A DNA stretch of 64,000 bases, from NCBI GenBank assembly GCA_018806985.1, contig JADANN010000431.1, positions 310,001-374,000 of the forward strand. The letters run 5' to 3'. Each line of letters begins with the position of its first letter. The stretch's first letter is position 1. The notes under the pieces are model-generated. The model had not been told where the DNA came from, ran no database searches, and saw nothing but the letters and a program-made list of their open reading frames with translations. Origin of the DNA: Angiostrongylus vasorum (lineage: Eukaryota; Nematoda; Chromadorea; Rhabditida; Metastrongylidae). The translations under genes and the position numbers were made by a program. This document shows positions 56,026 to 64,000 of this stretch, piece by piece.

Positions 56026-57027
56026 AAGGGTATACTGATATACAATTAATTAGTCCAAACGCTTCAATAACACTTACTAAAAAGACGAAAAACTCTACGG
56101 CAATTACATGATCAACAGCTCCTCGAAACACTCACCGCTTTTTTTCGTGACTTCCAATGAGGAAGATTAGAACAGATGATTATAGTCGCATATTGTTGAT
56201 GACTGCACCACCCCACATCAGAAATTGATTCGGAGATATGGGCCAGATCGCGTATGACCTCTGGGAATTCCTCCCTGCTATTCATTGTGTGGTTTTTGGC
56301 ATCTATCCAAAAAGCCTCAAGAAGTTTTTCGCGCTGGTGTTCTTGTCTCCTGCGCAAGGATATTGACTTTTACTTCAAAATCGTCCCCGCTGTGCTTTTT
56401 GTATCCTATACGTGCCTAGTGGGGTACTTTGTCTTGCTTTTCGTTTGCCATCTAGGTGTTCTTTTTATGCGGAAACACAAAGGCCTGCCCGTCTCGCCAA
56501 AATATTCATCTCCGCAATTATTACAAGAGATCAGGTATATCGTACCTGAACTCATGCAATCACCGTCCCTGCCGGAAGGACAAATTACGCAATTTGTTGT
56601 TTCACATAGACGGTCATATAAGCGGTTACGAACTAACTGACTTAGAGTATCCGGTGGTATTTCAACTATCGCTACCGATTCCTCTAGACCTGCCCTTTTT
56701 TTTAACGGAGGAATATCTTAGTGATGTTACCCTTTATCGCCCATCATCTGAAAAAGGAATACAAAAGACAATACCGAAAACTTAACAATGAATGGGTCAC
56801 GGGAGCAAGGGTGGCGGGCTCAAAACCATCCGTTATTTCGCATTTTAAAGTAGATCGACCAACATGTTCCGTTTCATACTTACTTTATTAAAACACATAC
56901 AAGTTAGTATCAGCTGATGATATCACCAATCCACTCTCCTACAAGGTTAGACCCATTATCAGCGGTGTAGACGGGCCAACGGATAGAATAACATGGTATC
57001 TAGGCCGAATACTCACCTCAAGAACAA

Positions 57028-57264
57028 ATGTTCCTAGAACGTCTACGTAACGCGTCTCCTAATAATGCGTGCGTAATGGAGTCCTTCGACGTTTCCGCGC
57101 TTTACACCAACGTATTGAATGACTCCGCAATGCAAGCCATCAACGAACTTCTTGTTGAACATGAAAGAGGAATACATATGCATGGCTTGTCTATTCAGCA
57201 GCTTATGGTTCTCTTAAAAGAGTGCCTAAACTGCTCGATTTTCAGATGGTCTGAGAACTATTAG
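57028..57264 (+). pseudogene. PLE RT, first part before insertion
   Basis: MFLERLRNASPNNACVME then SFDVSALYTNVLNDSAMQA (motif A with Asp) and MVLLKECLNCSIFRWSENY, which stops at the TAG created where repeat A inserted. The upstream frame (56880-57000) has LVSADDITNPLSYKVRPII and SGVDGPTDRITWYLGR, the RT fingers. Confidence 0.85.
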
Positions 57265-57274
57265 GCACAATTTT

Positions 57275-57645
57275 TTAACCTTTTTGCTTACTGCTTAGTC
57301 TTTTTGATGGCAGGGTATATTGCAAAATCTAACTTCAACGAAGTTGGAAAAAAAAAGAAAAAAAGAGAGAAAGAAAGAGAAAAAGAGAAAAAACTATAGC
57401 CTCAGCTTAACTGGGTTCATTGCCGATTTAGGCTCCCCAGATCAATCCAGTTGACGAGTGATTGCTGATGGCAAAAAGATCGATAGAACTAGCTGAGAGA
57501 CAGGCGAAACGAAGGACCCGCATGGTGTGGTGGTGAACGCGTTACTCCCCGGAAAGGACAACAGCGCGTTCGTTCCCCACCATAGGCACCTGCGGCCCAG
57601 AGTTTTGCAAATATCTCAGCTTCGTTGAAGTTATATTACGCACAA
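57275..57645 (-). repeat. Repeat A copy 8, inserted in PLE RT
   Basis: Element in minus sense with the tRNA-like module (GCATGGTGTGGTGGTGAACG then GCGTTCGTTCCCC). Flanking direct repeats are TATTAGGCACAA (57262 on) and TATTACGCACAA (about 57635 on). Removing the element and one repeat restores the RT reading (NYYAQ, then IRG as in the 9410-11370 copy). A 45-base purine-rich stretch replaces the usual hairpin arm at 57345-57400. Confidence 0.85.
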
Positions 57646-58290
57646 ATTAGAGGGGCTGGCAATGGGACAGCGGTTGGCACCAATCCTCGCCATTGCGTTC
57701 ATGTCTAAAATAGAAGCCCCGGTCATCGATCTCCGACCACTACTCTACTGCAGATATATAGATGATTGTTTTTGTCATCTTCTCTATTCAGGAGAAGATG
57801 GACAAATGTTTTGAATTATTGAATGAGCAGTATGAGTTTACTAAATTCACCCGGGAGAAACCAAAAGAGACCTGACTTCCAGTTCTTAACGTTCAAATCA
57901 ACTTATCAAGTAGCGGTTGCGTGACAAAGTGTTACCGAAAACCAAGTAACAAAAACATTCTGGTTCATTTCCTCTCTTCCCACCCTTCACACACAAGGAA
58001 GGCGCTTGTGAGAAACATGTTTCGAACAGGCACCTCTGTGTGCACAATCAGAGAACTAAAGGAAGAATCGCGCGACTTGGCTAGCCATGTCCAATGGCTA
58101 CGAAATAGTAACCCCACGAAATAAGTTTAGAAGGAGAGCGACACGCCCAAGCGAAACACATGGCCAAAAGAAAGTCTCGTTTATGTTGCCCTTTGCTAGC
58201 GATGAAATAAGTGCAGCGATAAAGCGATGCTTAAGAAGGGCAGATCTAGAGGAATCGGTAGCTATAGTTGAAATACCACCGGATACCCGG
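57646..58290 (+). pseudogene. PLE RT end and linker after insertion
   Basis: GQRLAPILAIAFMSKIEAP in a shifted form, motif C RYIDDC (about 57750-57770), then a frameshift. Then KCYRKPSNKNILVHFLSS, HTRKALVRNMFRTGTSVC and SNGYEIVTPRNKFRRRAT, and SAAIKRCLRRADLEESVAI. The linker joins the terminal segment near 58290 with no GIY-YIG domain in this sense. Confidence 0.8.
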
Positions 58291-58328
58291 ATACTCTCCG
58301 TCTTTTTTGTAAGTGTTATTGAAGTTCC

Positions 58329-58372
58329 AGGCTCTGAAGAAGGCGATACTGCCGAAACGTCAGCTACTGTTG
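58329..58372 (+). ncRNA. Hammerhead ribozyme (PLE right end)
   Basis: Stem I arm GGCT, CTGAAGA (58334-58340), stem II GGC / GATACT / GCC (58342-58353), GAAAC (58354-58358), cleavage triplet GTC (58359-58361), and second stem I arm AGCT. Stem III is only CG, so a dimeric fold would be needed. It is a nearly exact inverted copy of the one at 55983-56025. Confidence 0.8.
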
Positions 58373-58459
58373 TATTGTATTGTGTTTTTCTATGCAAGTA
58401 AATGTATGCTGTGTAACAACCACACGATTGCTGAACAAGAAAACGACGCATCTATTTTC

Positions 58460-59640
58460 TCTTATCATTGATCCATAACATATTGTCACCTTCTACAAAT
58501 CCCATTTGCGATTAAAGATTGGCCCTATAGGTTAGTTTTTTGTCCAAATAAATGAAAACAGTGTCACACCAACAGTTACATGTTTGATTTTTTTCTTCAA
58601 AACGCACCAATACAATTGCGGCAGTTCCGTTCTTCTAAGAATTCTTCAGCTTCGTTTCCGTTCCCGCCACATAGCGTGGATCTAATCCTCCTGATGGACG
58701 TGTGCTGAATTAAACACCTATGTTTTTTTTCCTTTATGAATTTGTTTTCAAACAATACAAGCCAGGAATGCTGTGGAAATGTAACGGCAAAAAAAAGGTT
58801 ACTCTAAGAATACTAGCAAAAGTTCCGAAATTATTCCGTTTATTACTTTGTTCTCGTCGTCCATTCAGTGATAAGGTAATGCGACGGACGCTTTTCATGT
58901 GATAAGAGCTGATTAATCTCCAGAGAGGGAAGAAGCAATAGGCCTAATATGTTGACAGACGCTTTCTCATTTCGTATGCTCTTCCTATTTATAGTTCATA
59001 ATTTTTCGCATTGTACTGTTTTTTTTACATTTCATGCCACTTTTTTTCGAAATTAAAGGATATAGAACGAGTCATTTTGCGGACAAAGTTGCCTTCAAGT
59101 TGAAGGAGCGAAATGGACGATGACGAAGAGGAAGCGAACAAGAGGCTAAGGGTGCGCTTCATATGGTTTCCTTCTCTCTCCCAAATACTAAAGATAAGAT
59201 CTTTAAAGCTTTAAAAAGCGTTGGGGTTTGCTTTCAACCATTCCAGAGGAAAAGTTGAATGGAAAGAAAAAAGGAACAGAATATATAGGTTTGATATTTT
59301 ACAGCAACAAATGCGTACAAATTTTTACAACTTCCGGACCGACATATTATGCGTCCGATCAGTTGATTAGGTTTTTTGAAGCAAATTAAGCTTTTTAATG
59401 ACTGACTAATTTTGGCGCGGTCAAAATCGTGTTTGCGCCAGTGTTGAAGTTGTCATGCAAAACTACAGTGGAATGAAATGAAAACGAAAGTTAATGGCTG
59501 GCAGTTATTGTTGTTTTGCTGATAACGTTGTTCTAGAACATCAAACATTATTCAAACTGAGGGAATGTTAGCCGGTTTTTGATAACACCTTGGGATGAGT
59601 GGTCCGTCGTCTAAGCTGAGAACGGCGATGTTCATGAAAA
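58460..59640. other. No recognisable feature
   Basis: T-rich and A-rich segments and no domain in any frame over 60 codons. The only notable base composition is a purine-rich stretch at 59230-59285. Confidence 0.35.
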
Positions 59641-60170
59641 TTGGATTCGTTTCTATTGTCTGACTAACTCTGAAGCAGACGAACATCGTCGAATATCGCT
59701 TTCCTGGATTGGGACGTCAACATGATGAATGACTTAGCCTCAGACCTGGAAAAGAATGTGGAGAACTTCACCCGTGCGAGAATATCAAAGAAACACTGAG
59801 CACGATCAAGAAGCCCCCGGCTATGTGCTCATCTTTTCAATCTCTTGATACCACTTATCCTCTCGTCATGGAAAGTTTTACGTTAAGCGAGCAGGATGAA
59901 AGCTCATTCAACGCTATCGAACGAGCTGTCGATATGATGATGCTATGAGAATCCGTATCATGAAAAAGGAGCAGGCGAGTTTTGAACCTACAACCACGAT
60001 TGAAGGCCAGAAACACAAGAAAATCGAAAACTAGTATTGACACGCGTTAACGATAACTGACGAACAAGAGCCGTTATCGATTGAGCTCTACGATGTGTGA
60101 GACACTCTGTGGTATGATCACTGACCCGGTAGTTAAACTTCTCAGGAAAATATTCCGTAGCCTCTAATGG
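59640..60170 (+). mobile_element. RTE LINE 3' fragment
   Basis: Read across frames: LDWDVNMMNDLASDLEKN, SRSPRLCAHLFNLLIPLI, NDNXRTRAVI-like sequence at 60050-60075 and a TRWLNFSGK-like end near 60130. It matches the thumb and C-terminal part of the LINE at 985-3105 (2120-2980). The 5' part is missing. Confidence 0.7.
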
Positions 60171-60174
60171 TTTA

Positions 60175-60535
60175 CCTCCTCATAGTAGCTGGGAGGTGTT
60201 CCTGGATGTCGGACTGCGATGTACAGGGGGGACTCATCTTCCAACAGGATCTCCCAAGCTGAGAAGGAGTCCGGCATTTCCATCAAGAAACTCAGCTAAG
60301 AGTAAACCAATATCAGGATCCATCAACGTTCTGGTATAAAACTAGTCGTATGGTGGCAAATCTCCCTCTGATCCGCAAGGGAGAAAACTGCCAGCGGTTG
60401 TGACGATCTGGGCAGATTTTGACCAGGCTGACTTCGGGACTCCAGAGAAACGCAATAGCTAACGAAAAAATGGTGAATATGATGGGCCCCACACAAATAG
60501 TAAGGACAGGGCGTCCAAGTATCCTACTAAGTAGG
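60175..60535 (+). repeat. Repeat E copy
   Basis: GGTTTACCTCCTCATAGTAG, GATGTCGGACTGCGATGTAC, TCAACGTTCTGGTATAAAAC, CTCCCTCTGATCCGCAAGG and the tail CAGGGCGTCCAAGTATCC. It starts right after the LINE fragment. Confidence 0.75.
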
Positions 60536-60844
60536 TAATATTTAGTACACTTCGATCTACTAAAGTGAACATGGCTATGAAGTCCCTATCTACCACTTCT
60601 CTTGAAAAGAATGCACTCGAAACTCTGATTTATAAGACAGTCTTATTGTCATTTGAGTTTTCGCTAATACGTTGCAATCGAGGGGTTACAATAAACGACA
60701 ACTGATTGAGCAGTCTTTTGGAGCCATACCTTAAACCTCGCCAAGTTCCAGAGGTGATTGAAGGATATCTGACCTATGCGATGCACTTTCGGAGACCTGC
60801 CGACGTAACAAGTCAGCGTTTTCTTAATTCCAAACACGTTTATC

Positions 60845-60960
60845 ATAAATTTCCCGATCCAGGAGGCATGGGGGCTTGATTATCACAGGGCGCGAGATCG
60901 AACTAAGGGCTCTGTCCGCACTCCAGATCCCCTCTTCCAAGCGCTTTACACGCACCATGC
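60845..60960 (-). mobile_element. SINE-D head fragment
   Basis: The minus strand has a box-B-like TTAGTTCGATCTCGCGCC and the start of the core (GCCCCCATGCCTCCTGGATC). The box A region is poor. Confidence 0.45.
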
Positions 60961-61299
60961 TTCCTTCAATGATTGCACTGAAAAAAGTCCTTGAATAATA
61001 ACTGCTTATTAAAAACGTCTTGTGACTTTTGCTGAGTTTTATAAAACGTAAAAGCATGGATTGTAGGCGTCGTCGGCTTTGCTGCCACCAGATGATCGAA
61101 AAAGAAGCTCTGCGCTTATGCTGAAATACATGCATCTTGATGCTGACAAAGTCCTCTCGGCATATGGACGTTTTGGTAGATACCAGGTCAGAGTGGAGTT
61201 TTTCTAAGATTAAATTTTTATTTGCTGAAGTGCTAACGACAATTCTCGGCCGGTATCTTTGAATTTATATTTATGTTATTTTATATGTGGTTATTTTTA

Positions 61300-61690
61300 C
61301 TTTCCTCCCAACGGTTTACCGCCTCATCGTGGCTGGGAGGTATTTCTGGGTGTTGGACTGCGATACACAGCGGGGTGATTCGTCCCCCCAGCAGGGTCTC
61401 CCAAAGCTGAGAAGGCGTCCAGCGTTTCCATCAGAAAGCCTAGCTAAGAGTAAACCAATAACAGGATCCACTACCGTCCTGATACCAAAGTCGCGTGGTG
61501 GCAAATCTCCCTCTGATCCACAAGGGCTGCATGTACCTGTAGTGGTGAAGACCTGGGGGCAGACTTTGGCCAGGCTGACCTCCGGATTCCGGAGAACCAC
61601 AATGGCTTAACTATCAGATCTCCGAAAAACGGTGATTTTGCTGAGGCTCGCACAACCAGTGAGGACGGGCCGTTCAAGTATCAAGTAAGT
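61300..61690 (+). repeat. Repeat E copy, full length
   Basis: The reference copy: CCAACGGTTTACCGCCTCAT at the start, then GGTGTTGGACTGCGATACAC, CCACTACCGTCCTGATACCA, CTCCCTCTGATCCACAAGG, GTGGTGAAGACCTGG, and the tail CACAACCAGTGAGGACGGGC then CGTTCAAGTATCAAGTAAG. The tail matches the 3' end of the LINE at 40430-40472, and the CTCCCTCTGATCCACA...GTGAAGACCTGG block resembles that LINE near 37326-37362. Confidence 0.8.
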
Positions 61691-61849
61691 ATTTTACTTT
61701 TTTCCATATTTTTCACGCGAATTTAGGCAGTGAGAGATTTCAGGAGGAATAATTGTGAAGAATCAATAAAAGTAAAGGTGAAAATTTCGTTAAGAGCTGA
61801 AAAATTTAGCGTTCTAAGATATCAAAAACTTTATACCGTGTTGAGAGTA

Positions 61850-62262
61850 AAGTAATCCGCTATCATTGAGTTAACCCGATACGACGTTCTTGCTGTAAAT
61901 AAATTTATTCGATTTTTCGCTCAAGGTGTACACTGTCGTGAACAGCAAATAAAAAAGTAGACATTGAGAATTTAACTACAGTCTCAGCTTAACTGGGTTC
62001 AATGCCGGTGTGGGCTCCATAGATCAATCCCGTTAACGGGTGATTGCTCATGGCACTGGTAGATAGAAAACTAGCTAGAGAAAGGCGACACGAAGGATCC
62101 GCATGGTGTGGTGGTGAACGCGTAGCACCCGGAAAGGGTAATAGCGGTTTTGCAAATATCTCAGCATCGCTGTGAATGTTATCCGTTATCGTTGAGTTAA
62201 CCCGATATAACATTCTTGCTGTAAATAAATTTGTTCGATTTTTCGCTTAAGGTATACACTGA
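61850..62262. repeat. Direct repeats of about 88 bases around repeat A copy 9
   Basis: Left copy 61851-61936 (ATCCGCTATCATTGAGTTAA onward) and right copy 62167-62262 (ATCCGTTATCGTTGAGTTAA onward), both ending in CACTG. They differ at about ten positions. Repeat A copy 9 (minus sense, 61975-62185) lies between them. Confidence 0.85.
61975..62185 (-). repeat. Repeat A copy 9, shortened
   Basis: CTCAGCTTAACTGGGTTCAA, then ATCAATCCCGTTAACGGGTG, CATGGTGTGGTGGTGAACGC, and GGGTAATAGCGGTTTTGCAA then ATATCTCAGC. It is missing the box-B-like segment and the outer arms. Confidence 0.7.
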
Positions 62263-62384
62263 AACACATTCTATTACACATATTCAGTGCTAGGGATATT
62301 TTGAAAATCTTATAAAACTGTTTACACCAAGTACGTTTTTTTGCACATTTGTGAAACCCGAAATCGCATGGTCTGCAGATCTCC

Positions 62385-62740
62385 ACAATTCCCTTCGGTT
62401 GGCTGTGTCGCATTCGTTGTCCACGAAGGTCTCTAGACTGTCGCTGAGCTTCATCTGCAATTTGAGCACTTTGTGTTTTTCATGAAAGTATTTGAATGCT
62501 TGTCTGAGTAATCACCTGGAGCTATGCGACAGCTCTTCTACAGCGATCGCAGGTCTTTTTCCGTAAACAGTCTTCAATCTTCCTCGGTCGGAGAGATTTT
62601 TCACCACACACCCCCGATACCAATTAGTCGACTCTGGAAGAATGAGAGGCTTGGGTGATCCCTGTTAATGGTCGAAGCGAATGCAATCTGTGCATTACTT
62701 CACAACATCTCAGCCTCTGCGCTACTCCGATCTGTTAAAA
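62385..62740 (-). mobile_element. SINE-D copy, divergent
   Basis: CATTCGTTGTCCACGAAGGT (body, plus strand), GATACCAATTAGTCGACTCT (core) and a decayed head at 62680-62730 (CTCAGCCTCTGCGCTACTC as the complement of box A). Confidence 0.6.
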
Positions 62741-62884
62741 AAATAGATGGATAAAAGAGCTTCTACGAAAAAACGAAACAACCAGGAATCTAGAGTTTAG
62801 CAAAGCTGGTAAGCTGAACTGAAAAACCATTTTCTTGTCGTATTCTGTTTTGTCAAAGATATCCGTAATCGTTTTTTATTTCAG

Positions 62885-63010
62885 ATGGTCACCTACGTCA
62901 TTACAAATAGTGTACATATTTTATTCGCTATTAATATGATGGTAATGCCGTTCATCACTGAAGATCCAGAATTCGAGTGTCAAATTACCTCACCCGATGG
63001 AGTACACTGG
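62885..63010 (+). CDS. SLC22/organic cation transporter-like, N-terminal exon
   Basis: A 126-base exon, exactly 42 codons, between acceptor TTTTTTATTTCAG and donor CACTGG/GTAAAT. It reads MVTYVITNSVHILFAINMM then VMPFITEDPEFECQITSP and DGVHW. It is one membrane helix followed by a short acidic stretch with EFEC. This is the pattern of the first helix and start of the large extracellular loop of SLC22-type transporters (f...MV..F.t..PefrC). An upstream exon should hold the start, because the Met follows an acceptor. Other major facilitators with the same layout cannot be excluded. Confidence 0.6.
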
Positions 63011-63129
63011 GTAAATGACTTCTTCTGATTTAGTGTTGGTTTCTATTCAGAACAAATTCTGCTGAAATTTCAAATATACAGCCGGATATTTTAAGTTTCG
63101 TAAGTTACTAAGGAATGCATTCAAAGCTG

Positions 63130-63330
63130 ATACTTACTTGGATTGTTGGACGGCCTGTCCTCACTGGTTGTGTGGGTCCCAGCACAATCTCCATTTTTCG
63201 GAGCTTTGCTGGTTTAGCTACTGTGTTTCCCTGGAGTCTCGAGGCCAGCCTAGCCGAAGTCTGCCACAAATACCATCTAGCAAGCTAGTCTACCATCAAA
63301 AGCCAATACCAACACAATTTCTCTAAACGG
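63130..63330 (-). repeat. Repeat E copy, truncated, in transporter intron
   Basis: The minus strand ends GTGAGGACAGGCCGTCCAAC then AATCCAAGTAAG. The body holds GGGAAACACAGTAGCTAAAC and the 5' part is missing. It lies in the intron after exon 62885-63010. Confidence 0.7.
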
Positions 63331-63597
63331 AGCTAAGTTTACCGTTCTGTTAAATTTCGTCTTGCTCTGAATGCCGTCACAAGTCTTGAATTTAAAATTC
63401 GTGTCAGTTTTTAAAGTGAAAATGTTTATGGTATTGTTACTTTGTTACTATGTTTTTTGTTATTACATCGTGGATGTTCATGCTGTTTACTTCAAATCCA
63501 CTTGTTCTAGACAACATATATTTCGGTCTATAGAAACCTTCATAAAAACCACTTGATTATACAAGGCTTCGAAGTAAAAGTACAGGCTCAGTTGTTC

Positions 63598-63800
63598 CAC
63601 TGTGTAGCAAGAAGCGTGTAGAGCAGTTGCTTGAAGTGCACCACAATCCACGCATATTCATTGGTTCGATCTCGCGCAGGACCGCTCAAGCCGCTCATTT
63701 TCCAGGGCGAAAAAATCCGCACTGTACTTGTCTGAATGGATTAAAACACTGGCCCAGTGCATCAGATACATTATTAGGCTCCTATAAGTCATTTCCTTGG
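63598..63800 (+). mobile_element. SINE-C copy, divergent, in transporter intron
   Basis: Head GTGTAGAGCAGTTGCTTGAA and box B TTGGTTCGATCTCGCGC, core GCACTGTACTTGTCTGAATG. Tail not visible. Confidence 0.6.
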
Positions 63801-63867
63801 TCAGATATGCGTTCTATCCTTTTACAACACTACGAATGGAGTTTAATGCATGATGCTTCCTAGAATT

Positions 63868-63917
63868 GACATATATATATAAGCATATATGTACATATAT
63901 ATGTATGTATATGTATG

Positions 63918-63961
<44 letters not shown>
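63868..63961. repeat. TA/TATG microsatellite
   Basis: An alternating (TA)n tract with TATG and ACAT interruptions, then pure (TA)n to 63960. It ends 29 bases before the next exon. Confidence 0.9.
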
Positions 63962-63962
<1 letters not shown>

Positions 63963-63989
63963 CACGCTCATTATTTACTGATTTTCCAG

Positions 63990-64000
63990 GAGTACACCGT
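63990..64000 (+). CDS. SLC22-like transporter, next exon (cut by window end)
   Basis: Acceptor TTACTGATTTTCCAG at 63975-63989, then GAGTACACCGT. In phase 0 after the exon ending at 63010 it would read EYT. Only 11 bases are present. Confidence 0.5.

Larger units (their letters stand above)
55900..58450 (+). mobile_element. PLE with inverted ends, interrupted by repeat A
   Basis: Left: a minus-strand terminal segment with hammerhead (55905-56080) and minus GIY-YIG and linker (56112-56700). Right: a plus-strand copy with RT (56700-57270 and 57640-57870), linker (57920-58290) and the terminal segment with hammerhead (58295-58445). Both terminal segments are about 150 bases and nearly identical. 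Repeat A copy 8 splits the RT, so the PLE is older than it. Confidence 0.85.

Noticed and set aside
61316..61600. A 94-codon minus frame, with a similar one at 21227-21496 (plus), as a conserved gene
   Set aside because: Both lie antisense inside repeat E copies; similarity comes from the repeat, and other copies break the frame.
1..64000. CRISPR array, bacterial operon or phage region
   Set aside because: Introns, LINEs, PLEs and SINEs show nuclear animal DNA; no regularly spaced repeats with unique spacers occur.

Overview
This is an AT-rich, intron-bearing animal window. Splice acceptors of the type TTTTCAG or TTTATTCCAG, short compact exons and the repeat content (RTE-type LINEs, Penelope-like elements and abundant tRNA-derived SINE-like repeats) fit a parasitic nematode, most likely a strongylid or hookworm-like species. 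That placement is an inference from gene families and repeats, not from a marker gene.

Recognisable host genes are few and fragmentary. (1) Two exons on the minus strand (12846-14193) encode the N-terminal region and the first half of the catalytic domain of a sphingosine kinase. (2) A minus-strand SLC2/GLUT-like sugar transporter spans 23226-26974 in at least six exons, with repeats inside its large intron. (3) A minus-strand sulfite oxidase Moco domain (36155-37286) is intronless, frameshifted and cut short, so it looks like a pseudogene or damaged exon. (4) A plus-strand exon at 62885-63010, with the next exon starting ten bases before the window edge, looks like the N-terminus of an SLC22/organic cation transporter-like protein. 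Several further segments have good open frames and splice sites but cannot be identified.

Most of the rest is mobile DNA. RTE-type LINEs lie at about 985-3105, 28540-30120, 37300-40485, 46400-46790 and 59640-60170. All are broken, and in each of the three where RT motif A can be read the catalytic Asp is Gly. Penelope-like elements (PLEs: RT plus GIY-YIG endonuclease) lie at about 9410-11370, 20085-20500, 30355-31410, 47130-48290, 48740-50425, 52800-54965 and 55900-58450. Five of these have copies of the same 3' terminal segment at both ends in inverted orientation. The terminal segments carry hammerhead-ribozyme cores, best preserved at 55983-56025 and 58329-58372. A second class of solo ends with a hammerhead-like core is seen at 43440-43485 (minus) and, decayed, at 599-660, 19376-19545 and 32250-32330.

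Short repeats fall into three groups. Group A/B is a foldback family with a tRNA-like module; two copies have clear target-site duplications, one in an RTE LINE and one in a PLE RT gene. Group C/D is a SINE superfamily with one shared core and two different tRNA-like heads. Group E is a non-autonomous repeat whose 3' tail matches the RTE LINE at 37300-40485. Nesting (A in LINE, A in PLE, E in transporter introns) gives a relative insertion order. Long stretches between these elements show no gene or repeat that I can name.
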